Assembly: GCA_963930645.1 (NCBI GenBank)
Contig: OZ005649.1
Location: 42,484,275 to 42,548,274, forward strand
Length of the DNA stretch: 64,000 bases
Direction: 5' to 3'
From: Salticus scenicus
Taxonomy: Eukaryota; Arthropoda; Arachnida; Araneae; Salticidae
Part shown: in pieces, positions 1 to 11,988 of the stretch
How the letters are laid out: the number at the start of each line of letters is the position of its first letter
Numbering within the stretch: the first letter of the stretch is position 1
Made by a program: the position numbers and the translations under genes
The notes under the pieces: generated by a model
Told to the model about the DNA's origin: nothing
Databases searched by the model: none
The model's input: the letters and a program-made list of their open reading frames with translations, nothing else

Positions 1-1190
1 TGAAAAGTGAAAGAAAAATATGGATTATAAATGACATTTGTTGATTGAAAATTGTACTTTACATTTTCTGCTAATTAGTTCGATCGTTCATTTCGGGATT
101 TTATTACACACGACTGTTCCAGATGCAAAAATGTAAGTGGATGTCGTGGATGTCTAACCCGCACGATCGTACGGCCTTGGTCGGAAAGGGCTAAGGTAGT
201 CCACCCCTCTAAAATAGGTTTAATTTAATTTTCAATCACAAAATGGCGCTACTACATTATAAAGCATGTATCTCTAGAGTGTATGACTGAATTTGAAAAG
301 CTTATCTTGATAGACCGCCATTGTATACAGTGATTTGACTTTAGAGTAGTAAACGTTCTAATTTCCATGTAAGAAGTTACTTTAACCTACGTGTGTTTCA
401 ATTCTTAAAAATTTAAGTTATGATATGTTTTCTGAAAGCTAATTTCTTTTTCTTTAACCACAATAACTTCATTTCTAATAAATTTATCAGATTAATTGTA
501 TAATATCATGCAAATGGCGATCGTATGCATGTTCTTAAGGTGGCCCAGATGTCAGAACACCTTGAGTACAGCCAAAAACAGACTATTTTTGTCCTTTATG
601 TAAGAAGGTCAATATAATGGATATGCAACTGCGTAAATGCTTGCGATATGCACATAAAGAGTGTCTAGATCTACTAAAAAGAAATTGAAGATTTAATTTG
701 CACTTTTTGCATTGAATCTGATTAAAAAGTTATTATTCGACAAATGTTTATTATGATTTTTTCCCTCGTAATTCTTTTCAAATGAATACTTCTAAATGCA
801 AAAAATAGTTTGCCGTGTAGTTTCTTGTCACATTTTAAAAGTGCTTTTAATATATGGATCACCTTTGGAACACTATGCGCCAAAAATGGCCCACAAGTTA
901 CAATTTTGAAATTGTATTAAAAAAATAACTAAATTGAATTTTACAAAGAAAATTATAGTTAATATGTGTAACGGATATATGTAGTATTTTACAAAATAAA
1001 ATCTAGCCACATAAACTTAACAAGAAAAATTCTAAAAAAAATTCTCAAAGCTTAACTATTGCCACCTTTGACTCACCTATCTTATATGTGTGTGTGTGTG
1101 TTGTAATGATCAGTTTATCATCCCTAAATTTATCAGAATTATCATGCAAAATTAAATAGTCTGTATTGTGCTAAAGGTATTTTACACTAA

Positions 1191-1223
<33 letters not shown>

Positions 1224-1323
1224 AAAATTTGTGACTGAAATTTAGAAAATAAATAGTGAGTATATTAAAAATTGTTCAATGTCGTCCTTATAAATCCTTG
1301 TTTTCCTTACTAGTGAATTCTAG
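1..1323. other. AT-rich non-coding DNA, no gene seen
   Basis: I see no convincing coding region, RNA gene or transposon terminus here. The only structured pieces are a short TG run near 1089-1102 and an AAT-type microsatellite at about 1188-1223. Confidence 0.6.
1188..1223. repeat. (AAT)n/(AAAT)n microsatellite
   Basis: The trinucleotide AAT is repeated about nine times and grades into AAAT units. It is a simple sequence repeat with no coding frame around it. Confidence 0.9.
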
Positions 1324-1636
1324 CACAGCCTCCTTAACTGGCACGTAGCTCGGAAACTAGGCAACAATTGAAGCGGAAGACAGCGCCACCTAGTACAGAT
1401 TATAGGACTTTTTTATTCAACTCACACCAATAATTTAAAGAAGTGATACATTATTTATATAATCAACGTTTCTTCGATACTATTCGCCTTTTATGTATAT
1501 CACATCCCACTTTAAAATAATTTTGGTGGCTGTTGAAAAAAAAGTCGCGCAATCTGTACCAGGTGGCGCTGTCTACCGCTTGAACTGTTGCCTAGTTTCC
1601 GAGCTACGCGACAAGCATCTAGTTAAGGAGGCTATG
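1324..1636. mobile_element. Palindromic MITE, family F1, copy 1
   Basis: The arms are long imperfect inverted repeats: the left end reads AGCCTCCTTAACT and the right end AGTTAAGGAGGCT, and pairing continues inward through CTCGGAAACTAGGCAACA. Flanks share TTCTAG (attctag at 1317-1323, gttctag at 1637-1643), a 7-8 bp duplication with one mismatch. The core (TCAACTCACACCAATAATTT ... TTGGTGGCTGTTGAA) recurs at 4.3, 6.8, 36.0, 37.8 and 52.4 kb. It codes for nothing; a 62-codon frame inside it is simply palindrome arm. A hAT origin is inferred from the duplication length. Confidence 0.8.
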
Positions 1637-1643
1637 GTTCTAG

Positions 1644-2120
1644 AAACCCTTATTAGAATTCTTAAGCGTATTCCTATTTAAACTTATTTAAAAACCTCTG
1701 CAAATAAATGCGAACATAAGAGGCAAATTAAGTACCTATAATAGTCAGATTCTGACCGAATTCTAGAAAATCAAGTGCAATATTCTTCCTATAAAAAGAG
1801 AATTTATAAAATTCATAATACTATTCTACCGTTAAGAAAAGTATAGACTAGAACTTCTCGATCGTATGGTCTATTCAGTTTATTCGTTCACCTTATACGC
1901 GTAACTCTGAAATACATATTTCTAATTTAGGGAAAGTGAAAATGATTACTTATTTGTTCTAGATGAAGGCGATAATTTTTTTTCTCAGTGTGGAAAAATG
2001 TAAATATTAACCATAGGTCGTTTTTCTTTCATTGTTAAAAAATAACATTTTACGAAAAAAAAAAAAAAAGTCTAATTTAGTTAAAAAACAATATTTTTAG
2101 GAATTTACTACAACATTTCA
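1644..2120. other. Non-coding spacer, no feature seen
   Basis: AT-rich sequence between two MITEs with one A-run near 2056-2070. Nothing in it suggests a gene or terminus. Confidence 0.55.
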
Positions 2121-2128
2121 CCTTTTAG

Positions 2129-2330
2129 CATACTTGCCAACATACTAATTAATATTCCGTAGTACTGTTAGCTCCACCTTCTTTTTCACACCAGTACCTT
2201 TTTAGAGTATTTTTCTTCTTATTTAATCATAATTGCATTTGGAGAATATTATTCTAAAAATTTACTGGTGTGAAAAAAAGGGCGGGGCTAACAATACTGC
2301 GGAATATTAATTAGGATGTTGGCAAGTATG
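2129..2330. mobile_element. Palindromic MITE, family F2, copy 1, with 8-bp target duplication
   Basis: Inverted ends CATACTTGCCAACAT and ATGTTGGCAAGTATG bound a 202-bp palindrome. The interior arms contain the family signature of a GCCCCGCC-like stretch, a T-run and CACACCAGTA. The 8-bp direct repeat ccttttag flanks it at 2121-2128 and 2331-2338. An 8-bp duplication is the hAT-superfamily pattern, so this is most likely a non-autonomous hAT-type element. The copy at 63242-63443 has the same length and ends. Confidence 0.9.
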
Positions 2331-2338
2331 CCTTTTAG

Positions 2339-3568
2339 TAACTATTAAGATTACTAAAATCGCACTACTAAAATAGTAAAACTGACCAAGAAATTTCTAA
2401 AAATATTTACCGATTACGTTAAAAGTAGCGTCAATTGGTATTATAATTTAGATGAAGCTTCAAACATTATTTTAAAAATTGTAGCTATATAAATGAAATA
2501 ATACATTAAATGAACATTTCACAGATAAAAATATTTTCTGTTATAATGAAATATTCTCTTTTTGAACACTGTAAAACAATCATAGTTCATCAAAATCACA
2601 CAATCCCTAATTGCTGAAATACCAACTCATAAATCATATTTTCGAGGGTTTCTATCAAAACAGAAACAAAAAATTGAAAAAAAAAAAAATCATATTTTTC
2701 ATTCGTCTGTTTTTTTTTTTTTTTCAAATGTACTTGGTTTAATTGTTGTTATGTCCCTGAATGTAAAAACAGTTACTTAAAAAAAGATTTTCTTTCGCGA
2801 GTGGATAATTTATTTTATTTATGATTATTTTAATATTTTATTTTATTCAATTTATCTTATTTTTATGTTTTTTAATCAATGTTATCTAATTTACGATTAA
2901 TTAGAGACATTAATCGTGTACGTTGTAAGGATATAAAAGTTACACGTTGTATTGTGCTATTCATGAAATAATCTACTATATTTAGAGAGAAGTTTTCCAA
3001 ATTACGAAAGACTATATTTGGTTTATTTTTGTTAAATTTCAGTAAACAATTTACATTATATATAATTCTCTTAGACGAAATTTTGAGTTTAAATGTTTCA
3101 TTTTTGACGTGACATTATTATTATTTATTTTCTCTCGTTACATCTAAACAGCCCACAATCTAAAAATTCACGTAATGTATTAAAGAAAAATAAAAGCAAA
3201 ATGTTTGAGAAAGTGCCTTAACAATTGTTTACATAATTAACGTTTTCACAACTTTTTATTAAATCGCAAATATCTACGTTTAATTAAACGTTGAAAATTA
3301 TTAGAGGAATTCAAGATATAACTATTAAATTATTATGTAGCATCAAATATTTAAGCATTATGTTTAAATATTACTTGATTACTTAAAAATATAATTATAT
3401 TGCCACTTTAACACAGAAATTATTAATTTACTATTTTAATAAAATAAAAGCTGGTAGTTAAGTAAAGAATGCTTGTATTAGCATTAATTTATCAGATATA
3501 CGCAATTAATCATGTATATTCTTTTAATCTTAATTTTCCTAGACGTTTATTTAGAAATAAAATTAAAA
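2339..3568. other. Non-coding AT-rich DNA
   Basis: No gene, terminus or tandem repeat recognised. It holds homopolymer runs (A near 2676-2689, T near 2710-2724) only. Confidence 0.55.
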
Positions 3569-3570
3569 TA

Positions 3571-4094
3571 CAGGGTGATTATAATTAAAGTTACGATTTC
3601 AAAACGCTATAGTTTTAAAACTACCCATCAGAGCAATTTTATATTTTACCAGACCAATCGCGAGGCAATGGAATTTTGTTTGACAAAAGGAAACAAAAAA
3701 GAAAATAGTACCAAAATGCGTCGTTAATTATCCGCAAATTATTTGTTTCATGAAGCTCCTCTTTTTCTCTTTTCACTATGACTGTTTCCTCTGTAAACAC
3801 GTATTCTTGTCTTTTTGCTAAAAAATTTGCAGTAAACCCTTGAAGTCTATTGTTTCCTGCTATTCCATTGTGTTGCTAACAACATTCCTGTGTTTAATAT
3901 GTCCATTCAGCGTTTCCCCTGGCATTACCAGCAAGAAAACGTCATTTATAGGAACATGCTGGAACTACTTTTTTCCTCTCCCACACAAAATTTCATTGCC
4001 TCATTATTGCTATGGATAAAATATCAAATCGCTCTGATGGGTAGTTTTTTTTTTTTTTTTTTTTTAAATCAGAACTTTAATTATAATCAACTTG
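3571..4094. mobile_element. TA-flanked non-autonomous DNA transposon with long inverted arms
   Basis: The left end CAGGGTGATTATAATTAAAG and right end ACTTTAATTATAATCAACTTG form terminal inverted repeats. The arms extend about 150 bp, including AAACTACCCATCAGAGC on the left and its complement on the right. TA dinucleotides sit immediately outside both ends (3569-3570, 4095-4096), as in the Tc1/mariner/pogo supergroup. The centre is unique and has no transposase, so the element is non-autonomous. Short frames within it are chance products of the arms. Confidence 0.8.
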
Positions 4095-4249
4095 TAATTT
4101 AAATTTCAGATTTTAGTAAATATCTAAATTTAATAAGCATCTGATAAGAATAATAAATTCTTATCAAACGATACGCATTAATTTCTTTTATAATTGAAAT
4201 ATTATAGAAAAAAAAAAATATATATTTAACATTTATTATTTAATTCTTT

Positions 4250-4497
4250 ACCAGCCCTAACGCTCTAAAATGCTCTAAAAAGTCCTGGCAAATTTTGAGC
4301 TTTTTTATTCAACTGTCGCCAATAATTTTGAAGAGTGATATTTGATATATATAATGGACAAATAACTTTCGAAGTAATTAGGCAACTATTCTAGTTAAAA
4401 TTTACTGGTGGATATTGAACGAAAAAGTCCCAAAACATGAAAACACCAACCAAAGGAGTGTCGACAGTCGAAATTTTTTCTCCGATTCCTCTATCAG

Positions 4498-4528
<31 letters not shown>

Positions 4529-4661
4529 TCTTCAGAAATTTTAGTAGTAAGTTTCTACGATTAAGTAAAAAATTATTTTATAAATATACTGGTGTAAGTA
4601 TCAGGTAGAAAATTTCGACTGCCGATATCCTAAGTGAAATTTAATAGAGCCGGCAAAGGTT
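4250..4661. mobile_element. F1-related MITE interrupted by a second palindromic element
   Basis: The left part begins near CCAGCCCTAACGCTCTAAAA and contains the F1 core (TTTTTTATTCAACTGTCGCC ... GGTGGATATTGAACG). The matching right terminus GAGCCGGCAAAGG lies at about 4646-4658. Between them, about 4457-4631, is another palindrome whose arms read CGACAGTCGAAATTTT and AAAATTTCGACTGCCG and which contains an AT microsatellite. The layout is an F1-like element with a later MITE insertion in its right arm. Boundaries of the inner unit are approximate. Confidence 0.6.
4499..4527. repeat. (AT)n microsatellite
   Basis: Uninterrupted AT dinucleotide run inside the palindromic insertion at 4457-4631. 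Confidence 0.9.
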
Positions 4662-5001
4662 TAAATCTGTTTAATTTTTTGTACGACTGATTATTCATTA
4701 TTGTCTTTTTTTTTATTTAATTTTATAGACATAAGAAGAAATATTGGAATCGGAAAATTTTTGACCCACGGTTTTCGATGTATTTATATATTTTGAGATA
4801 TTTTAAACATGATTTGACTATTTTTAGTCTAAGTCTGCCTGCGTGTGTGTTTAGTATATTTTACAAATTGTGGACATTGCATCTCATGAATACGTGAACG
4901 AAATTTAATATTAATTTGCATTTGATCAGACATTAACCTATGATTGCACTAACTGAATTTTCGCGCATATCTCTCAACGGTTGGTGATGTTGTCCTGATT
5001 T

Positions 5002-5032
<31 letters not shown>
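5002..5032. repeat. Poly-T tract
   Basis: Long T homopolymer of about 30 bases. Similar T or A runs occur repeatedly through the window. Confidence 0.8.
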
Positions 5033-5037
<5 letters not shown>

Positions 5038-5108
5038 GGTAGCATAGGATATAATTTCATATAAAAGGAAACAATAAGGATTAATTTTAACCAGTTATTG
5101 TGAAATTA

Positions 5109-5301
5109 TATACTGTAATTTCTTGTAGATACCCCGCAGGTCATATAATCCAGTTTTGCACCAGAAATTTCAATTGATAAATTAATTTATATTTGTACGA
5201 GCTCTTCTTTCGAAAAAGTATAGATTTCTCTACTAAACAAAATTTCTGGTGGAGAAATGACACATCTTACGTGCGGGTTATCTACCTGAAATTACGGTAT
5301 A
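5109..5301. mobile_element. Palindromic MITE-like element
   Basis: Left arm TACTGTAATTTCTTGTAGAT pairs with right arm ATCTACCTGAAATTACGGTA, and the pairing continues through CCCGCA / TGCGGG and CACCAGAAATTT / AAATTTCTGGTG. The middle is unique. No clear target duplication was found, so the superfamily is not assigned. Confidence 0.65.
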
Positions 5302-5491
5302 ATATATATGTGTATGTGTAATTACATTAGTAATAATCAACCAGGATAATTTTTTGTATATAGAATAATCACTCCTAGCTTAGAAATACCCTAAATAAAT
5401 AATTTTTCAATATAAGTTTCAAAGGAACTTGTCAATATTTAAAAACAAAGGTTCAACTATGGATTTGGGATCATTTTAAACAAAGTTATTG

Positions 5492-5530
<39 letters not shown>

Positions 5531-6086
5531 CAAAAAAAATGTATAAAATGAATTTTTTAACGTATTGCGGCACAAAATTGACTTTATTTACACATTTATT
5601 GTTATAATTTTCCAGATGAAAATTGCTTGCACTCACCATGGGAAATAATTTTGATAAAAAATAATTTCTATAAATATAATATTCACGATAAAAATTTCTA
5701 TAAAAACTTATAGTAGAATTTTTTTGCAATTGCCATAGCACACTGGTTGAGTAATGTGTAGAAAACAAACTGTAAAAGAAAAATGGATTAGCTCTTTGCG
5801 TTCTTGTTTATCAAATTTCCGTAAATAGCGCAGCTTAAACTCATTTGATCATTACCGCTCGTATATCTGATATAAGATCAGAAAAAAAGTTTTATTGAAT
5901 TACAGCACCATAGATAGAATAATCTGCATAGCAAAAAGAAGAGAGAGAGAATATTACAAAGAGAATATTATTATTTTTTTAAGAATGTTGCCATTCCGGG
6001 TGTAATTTTTATAGTTAATTATTTGAAAAACGATTCGTTGTTTGCAAAAGATAACTGTTATTTCAAAGGCCTATTAATATGTATAA
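5302..6086. other. Non-coding DNA with an AT microsatellite
   Basis: Contains a TA run at 5493-5528. A 103-codon reverse frame across it translates the microsatellite as alternating Tyr/Ile and looks spurious. No gene recognised. Confidence 0.55.
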
Positions 6087-6370
6087 GGTAAAGCTAGAAG
6101 AGATCGCGCGGTAGGAGAGATTTCACACATAGGTGATTGGTGGGAAGGATTAGAGTGGGCGATTTGCAATTTTAGGTACACCACCAACAGGGAAGTGCCG
6201 ACTTGAATTTGCATATTGATTGCTTCAAGAGTTTAAGATAAAACGTGGTTTTCGTTCTCAAAAACGAATGCTTGAATTTTCCTAACCCATCCTAAAAATT
6301 TCAATACAATGGTAGTAGTACAAAATATTTTTAAATTAAACAATTTCTCATAACCTACTGCCCTAGACTA
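6087..6370 (-). mobile_element. Fragment of the TAAGGTAAAG element (full copy at 52692-54564)
   Basis: The fragment opens with ATAAGGTAAAGCTAGAAGAG and continues with a GCGCGGTAGGAGA block. Both match, in reverse complement, the right end of the element at 52.7-54.6 kb (CTCCTACCGCGC ... CTTTACCTTAT). Similarity runs on through a TTCAAACATT/AATGCTTGAA-like stretch and TAAACAATTTCTCATA. It is a truncated end only and has no coding content. Confidence 0.65.
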
Positions 6371-6393
6371 ACGGTATAAGCAACATAAGACGC

Positions 6394-6595
6394 CATAACT
6401 GCCAACTATTTTAATTTATTCCGGAATGTTGTTAGTCCCATCCATTTTTTCCACTGTAATTTTTTTTTTAGAAAAATTTTCTTCATATTTAATCGTTATC
6501 ACATATTGAAGAAAATTTTTCCACAAAGATCACGGTGTATAAAAAAGGCGGTACAAACAACATTCCGGAAAAAAACTAAAATCTTACCAGCTATG
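6394..6595. mobile_element. Palindromic MITE, family F2, diverged copy
   Basis: Ends CATAACTGCCAACTATTTTA and a right end of the type TTACCAGCTATG enclose arms with TTCCGGAATGTTGTTAG and CAACATTCCGGAA. Length is 202 bp, the same as the best-preserved F2 copies. No exact target duplication remains. Confidence 0.75.
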
Positions 6596-6769
6596 TCTAT
6601 ATCTATAGATGCCAAATTAGCGCCGTTTGGCTACAGGAAGAATTTAATAGAAATATTTATTTTATTTAGTCAGTGAACTGTAACGATTTTCACTGATAAA
6701 GTAAAAAATAATAATAAACTTTTACTGTAGCCAAAAGGTGCTATGTTGGCAACTGTATACATATTAAAC

Positions 6770-6940
6770 ATCATTCCTCAAAATTATTGGTAGTATTTGA
6801 ACAAATATGTCCCCAAATTTGGCAACATTGTTTAGAGCGCTTTAGAGCATAAAGGCCGGCAAAGGGTTACAATAGCGGCATGGAAAAAAAAAAGGGCGAG
6901 GATTAACAATACTCTCTGGAATAAATTTTAAATATTATTA
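6770..6940. mobile_element. F1-like right half followed by F2-like right half (fragments)
   Basis: About 6770-6870 matches the right arm of the F1-type element at 4.25 kb (ATTATTGGTAGTATTTGAAC ... GCCGGCAAAGG). About 6885-6940 matches an F2 right arm (GGGCGAGGATTAACAATACT, TGGAATAAATTT). Both are single arms without their partners. Confidence 0.55.
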
Positions 6941-7342
6941 AATATGGTGATAAAATACAGAGCCCGGTTTTTTCTACAAAATGCATAGGTGCTAAGTTTT
7001 TCACCTATTTAATGTTGCTTTTTTTAGATGATTATCTTAATCTTATTTAATTGCAGAAATTAACTATTTAGTTAAAAAACGATTATGAAGAGTTAGTGTT
7101 GGTCAAAAAGCGGAAAGCTTGGAATTTAATATATTATTATATGTAAACATGACTTAAAAATTCAGAAACTTTAAAATCAAAACAGTAAATAGCAAGTAAA
7201 GGATGACCATATAACTTTTACTGTTCGAAGGCATCTACAGGAAAAACTTAATGAACTGGATGAAACTAAATTTCCTCTACAGACAATAAAAGACACGGGG
7301 AGAGGATTACCTGAAAGAAAAAAGAATAGTACCCAATGTAAC

Positions 7343-7675
7343 TAATAGGGGAGATTTTTGGCGCTGCTGTCATTTACCACTACAAAATTTCCGTAATCGG
7401 GGAAAATTATTCAAATTTCCTAATAAGTAGGTGATTTAAATGTGCGTAAAATCATTTATGTAAGGTACTCCCGACCTTACTGCCTGAATAAAACTGCACA
7501 TGCAAAAATAAATACTATCTAATATTAAACTCACAGAAAATACTGTTTTATCAATTAACATAGAGGTCTCCAGGACAACGTGCAGTATGCAAAAAATTAC
7601 ACAGTAGATTTATATTATGCAAATTTCATAGTGTGCACGTGACAGCAGCGCAAAAAACAGCAAACAGCTCTATTA
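7343..7675. mobile_element. Palindromic MITE-like element
   Basis: Inverted arms share GGCGCTGCTGTCA (7360-7372) and its complement TGACAGCAGCGC (7640-7651), with TAATAG / CTATTA at the outer edges. The interior is not coding. The family is unassigned. Confidence 0.55.
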
Positions 7676-8778
7676 GAGACTTTAAGAGTACTTTTTTTTT
7701 TCTAGATATCATCTTTCCTTGTATTCCACATTTTGTGTTTATTAGTTTTTTTTTTTTTTTTTGCTCTACAAGCCGCTAAAGAGTAAAAGTTATTTTATGG
7801 TCCCTGTATATTTTAGTATTTTATCAACTTGAAAAATAAAATTGAAAAGAATTAAGATATAAATGCAAAAGATCTAAATTGGTCTCGTTTCTTACAAACA
7901 TATTTAACGATATATATAAAATGAAGATGATTATACTAAAATAGCCATATTCAAATTGCATAACGAAGATGTATGAACGAAATGCTTTAAAAAAACTTAT
8001 GTTTCAATAGCCAAGTATTATCTATTCTTTATCTATGTAAATATCACTCTCTTTTCGTCATAAACCATAGTCTGAAAATATCTCTTCAAATTTTAGTGAA
8101 ATGGATTGTAACATTTCTCAATTTGGAATTATTCCAAAAATCTATTTTCACGGTTATTCAATGCTTTAAATGTATATTTTATTTATGGATACATTTTGGT
8201 GCATAATGTGTTTAAATTAAAACAATAAATAATAACAAATTTATTAGTCCTTTCATTGATTTCTGAGATTTTTCGCTTTAAATTTAACTAAAAAATAAAA
8301 TTATTATTATTATTATTATAATTATTTGTGATTGGTTTTATTTCACTCTAAAAATTATAGAAGTACTGTCACATAAAATAAATTTGTATGCAGTAGTTCA
8401 GATGGAATATTCACTTATATTTGATCCTGATATTTATATATAATTAATGTAAATTTAAGTCACACAGTCACTTTATTTTTGTTTCAGATAATGTCCATTC
8501 TTCCATTTCATGTCAAAAACAAACAATGACAATTCTACTCGTGAAGGGGGTGGGCGCTATCACTAAGATGTGTATTTCTCGAAATTTTATCTATGATGGT
8601 TTCCTTCCACCCCTATTTTGTTAAAATCGCAGTAGAATAGACTCACCCGTAAAAGCGCTCAGTGGATTCTAATTAGATAACAAATGGTATTTAAAATTTT
8701 CTGCTTATATTTATTTTCTATTACATATTTATATGAACATTCTCAAATCAACTAAAATATAAAATTTTACAATTTCTT

Positions 8779-8809
<31 letters not shown>

Positions 8810-8816
8810 CTATTTT
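7676..8816. other. Non-coding AT-rich DNA
   Basis: No gene or terminus recognised. It contains T-runs (7687-7700, 7747-7762) and a short ATT microsatellite near 8300-8322. Confidence 0.55.
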
Positions 8817-8817
8817 T

Positions 8818-9836
8818 ACTTTCTCTTACCCATAAGGTAGAGAAAGTATTGTTTTTGGGTCAAATTTTCGAACACGAGTTGTTGTTATATTTACATGTTC
8901 TGAGGTCCCCTGAATACGAATATGCATGTTTTTAGCAAATGGTCTGTGTGTATGTCAGTGTGTCTGTCTGTTATCAGCATATCTCAAAAACATATCTCAG
9001 CATATCTAAGCAAATCTCAAATTATAGCAGAAAGTTCAAACTTGGTATTCTAAATGTGCATCATATAAGGAAGCTACACTAAACTTTTCAGTAAGATCAA
9101 GCAAATGGTTCGTGTACAGGGACAAGCAAAAGTATTCAAATACATTACGTCTATGGGGGAAATTGCAGGTAAGTAGAGTTTAACATCTATAGACTGCACT
9201 AAACCAAATGAAACGAATATATATTTTTTGTAATAGAGATAGTCAACAGGGGAAAAAAATTGTGTATGTAGGAGCCTCGCCTCCCCCCCAGTCCCCCCTC
9301 GAGGGGAATACATTTTCATGATGGGTATCTTTCAAAAGAGCTCGCTAATACCTTTAAAACTAATGGTTGAACCATCGATTTGCGATAACTTAAAACAAAG
9401 TTATCGTTTTTTTTTTTTACTTTTAACGAAAAAAAACTTTGAAAAAAAAAATCGTTTTTTTTTTTTTTTTTTTTTTTTTTTTATTGAGAATAAAATGGAC
9501 TTTTTTTGGATATTTGGTGTTATACTACTTCTCCAATATGGAAATCGTCTGCATTATCATAAAAGATAATTTTTTTTTTTAATAATTTTAATAAATTATT
9601 TTTTAAAAACAGAATTATTTTTTAATAACCGAATTAAATTGTATATAAATGTAGGTGCATTAATGAAACGAGGGGTTGAGGGGGGTGGTAGCCCCCCTCA
9701 TACACAACTAATTGTCACATAAAACTCTCCCGAAGCCTAATTTGAATTGTTTAACAGAGGTTTACATAACATCGTTATCTTACCTCTTAATCTCCAACCT
9801 TTATTTATGGAATTATATTTCAGGGTAAGAGAAAGT
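8818..9836. mobile_element. 1-kb DNA element with ACTTTCTCTTACCC inverted ends
   Basis: ACTTTCTCTTACCC (8818-8831) is mirrored exactly by GGGTAAGAGAAAGT (9823-9836). The left end also folds on itself, since AGAGAAAGT recurs inverted 16 bases later. Inside are two GC-rich blocks (about 9259-9310 and 9672-9715) that are imperfect inverted copies of each other, and a long T-run. No transposase is detectable. I read it as a non-autonomous element of unassigned superfamily. Confidence 0.6.
9455..9482. repeat. Poly-T tract
   Basis: T homopolymer inside the 8818-9836 element. Another follows at about 9886-9905 just outside it. Confidence 0.8.
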
Positions 9837-10396
9837 CGTGTGAGTGACACATCAGATTATTATTATTAATAATTTTTTTTCTTTTTTTTTTTTTTTTTTT
9901 TTTTTCTTGCGTAAAATACTAAGATGCTTCCAAAGGGTTACATGAAACGGATATTTCAGTGATTCAACTTCAAGTAATACAACATATAAATTTTTACACG
10001 ATTCCACATAATACACACACAAAGCAGCCTGAACTGAATAGTTTATATCCTATACCCCTACTAAATTGAGTAGAAAATTCTACCATTGAATGATGAAGTA
10101 TCTGAAGGGTATAACAAAAAAATAGAGCGACGTTAAACCAATTTCCCTTGCATCGATATAACTTTTTCAATTACAAAAATCATGTTTACTGAGTAATTTA
10201 TATCCCATACCCCTATTAAATTGCGTAGAAAATTTTACCATTGAATAATGAAAAATCTCAAGAATATGACAAAAAAAAAAAAAAACAAAAAAAAAAAAAA
10301 AAAAAGGACTATGTTAAACTATTTTTCTTGCATCGATATAACGTTTTGAATTACAAAAAATCATGCTTACTGTGGGATAACATTCCATTGGCTATA
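9837..10396. other. Non-coding spacer with a diverged direct repeat
   Basis: Two diverged direct copies are visible: TTTATATCCTATACCCCTA near 10042 and TTTATATCCCATACCCCTA near 10197, each followed by a CATCGATATAAC block. The unit is about 155-185 bp. No gene recognised. Confidence 0.5.
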
Positions 10397-11986
10397 CAGT
10401 GCGTTAAGAAATTATAAGACCACTTTAATTTTGTAAATTATAAGAAAAATAAAGATTATAATTATAATTTAAATGCAATAAATAACATATTGCTGTATAT
10501 TTTTTACAATTATTTTGCAATAACTTAGTATAATGCAATAAATGTTTAATTAAAATATACATTAGAAATAAGTGAAAAATAACCTGTTAACAAAACATAA
10601 GACCACTTGTCAAAAAACAAAATAGTATAAAAAATTAATATGATATTGGTCCTCCATTTTTCCTGTTGACCTCAAACACTCTGTTTTTCATTGAAATAAC
10701 CAGGTGAATAAGTTCAGTTTTATAAAAATTGTACCATTCTTTTTCAATGGCTACTTCTAGTTCATTGGCAGATGAAAATTGTTTATTATTAGCATAAACT
10801 TTACGAGATAATATACCCCATAGGTTTTCCATGGGGTTCAAATCTGGGCTTCGACTTGGCAATGCTAAAACATTATTTTTTTCTTTTTTAAACCACTCCT
10901 GAGTGGATTTATATGTATGACAAGCAGTATTGTCCTGTTGAAACATCCAGTTGGCACCACCTAATAAAGGTCGAAACGGTATCATATGATCATACAGTAT
11001 AGATTGATTTTGTTTAGAGTTCATACGACCCGAAATCCGCTGTAAATCACACAATCCCTCATAACCGAGAGCTCCCCAAATCATTACTGATCCTCCACCT
11101 ATTTGTCAACTGAAGCATTCTTTTCGTTCTTTCCTCAAGTCATACCAATAGTCTTTGTAACCATCGGGACCATCAAGGTTAAGTTTCTTTTCATCAGAAA
11201 ATATAATTTGTTTCCACTCATCATTTCATGACATGACATTTTTAGACCATTTTAGTCTTTCTTGTCGATGGCGTTTCAGTAACGCCATCGACATCGATTT
11301 GTTTTTTTTCTTCAATTTCATAAATTTCATATTAATATTTAATTTAAGACTCTTTCAGACTGTTACATGTGAAGTTTTCTTGCTGAAACATTTCGAAATT
11401 CCACGAGTTGAAAGATCTTTTTTAGTTGATAGTCGAAAAATTTGTCTATTATCACGTGCTGTCAAAATATTTTTTCTACCAGATCGTTTCATTTTGTTTG
11501 AATAATCTTTTCTAATTATGGCATTGTGAATGATAGTTTTAGAACGGTTCATTAACCTTGCAATATCTCTTTCAGATTTACCAGAACATTCATAAAATAA
11601 AAATTTTCTCACTTCGCACTCCGATAATTCTTTACCTCGAGGCATCATCAAATAAATCGTAGATAACACATTCAAAACCTAAGCCTTTGCTTCTTAGGCA
11701 ATGCTTTTGCGAAATACAGACGCATGCGCTTTATATTGAGTTTGACGTCATGTGTAATATGCTAATTTTCTCAGGTGGTCTTATAATTTCTTAACAGTCA
11801 TAGTCGTTAATTTTTAGAAAAATGAATAAGTTTTAATGAAATTTGATTTAATTTTATAAGTTGGAATTAGTATAGGATGTGTTTGACGATCAGTTTTAAA
11901 TTACGCAACTAAAAATTTTCATATTGTGCTCTCTTCTTCAGAAATGCACCAATACGCTTGTGGTCTTATAATTTCTTAACGCACTG
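10397..11986 (-). mobile_element. Tc1-type transposon with IR/DR ends
   Basis: The outer terminal inverted repeats begin CAGTGCGTTAAGAAATTATA and the right end is its complement, TATAATTTCTTAACGCACTG. TA lies outside both (10395-10396, 11987-11988). A second, diverged copy of the repeat lies about 190-200 bp inside each end: CATAAGACCACTTG near 10597 and GGTCTTATAATTTCTTAAC near 11778. This is the IR/DR arrangement known from some Tc1 elements, in which each end carries two transposase-binding repeats. The single interior frame is the transposase pseudogene at 10635-11675. The element is nearly full length but inactivated. Confidence 0.93.
10635..11675 (-). pseudogene. Tc1-type transposase, one frame with three TGA stops
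   Basis: Reading on the minus strand, one continuous frame of about 346 codons (the usual Tc1 transposase length) is broken only by TGA codons at 11355-11357, near 11226 and near 11107. The N-terminal third has a helix-turn-helix DNA-binding region (SERDIARLMNRSKT) and a basic linker with GRKNILT, as in Tc1 proteins. The catalytic core shows a diverged first-Asp region (FSDEKKLNLDGPDG, in the middle segment), second-Asp box FQQDNTACH, and SPDLNPMENLWG with the third carboxylate, matching a DD34E-type core. Because all three breaks are TGA and the frame is otherwise preserved, decay by point mutation (CGA or TGG to TGA) is the simplest reading. The Met at about 11645 (MPRGKE) is a more family-like start than the upstream Met at 11675. 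Family assignment is secure; activity is not expected. Confidence 0.93.
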
Positions 11987-11988
11987 TA

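Noticed and set aside
5457..5768. 103-codon reverse frame with a Tyr/Ile run
   Set aside because: The run is the translated TA microsatellite; the rest has no family resemblance.
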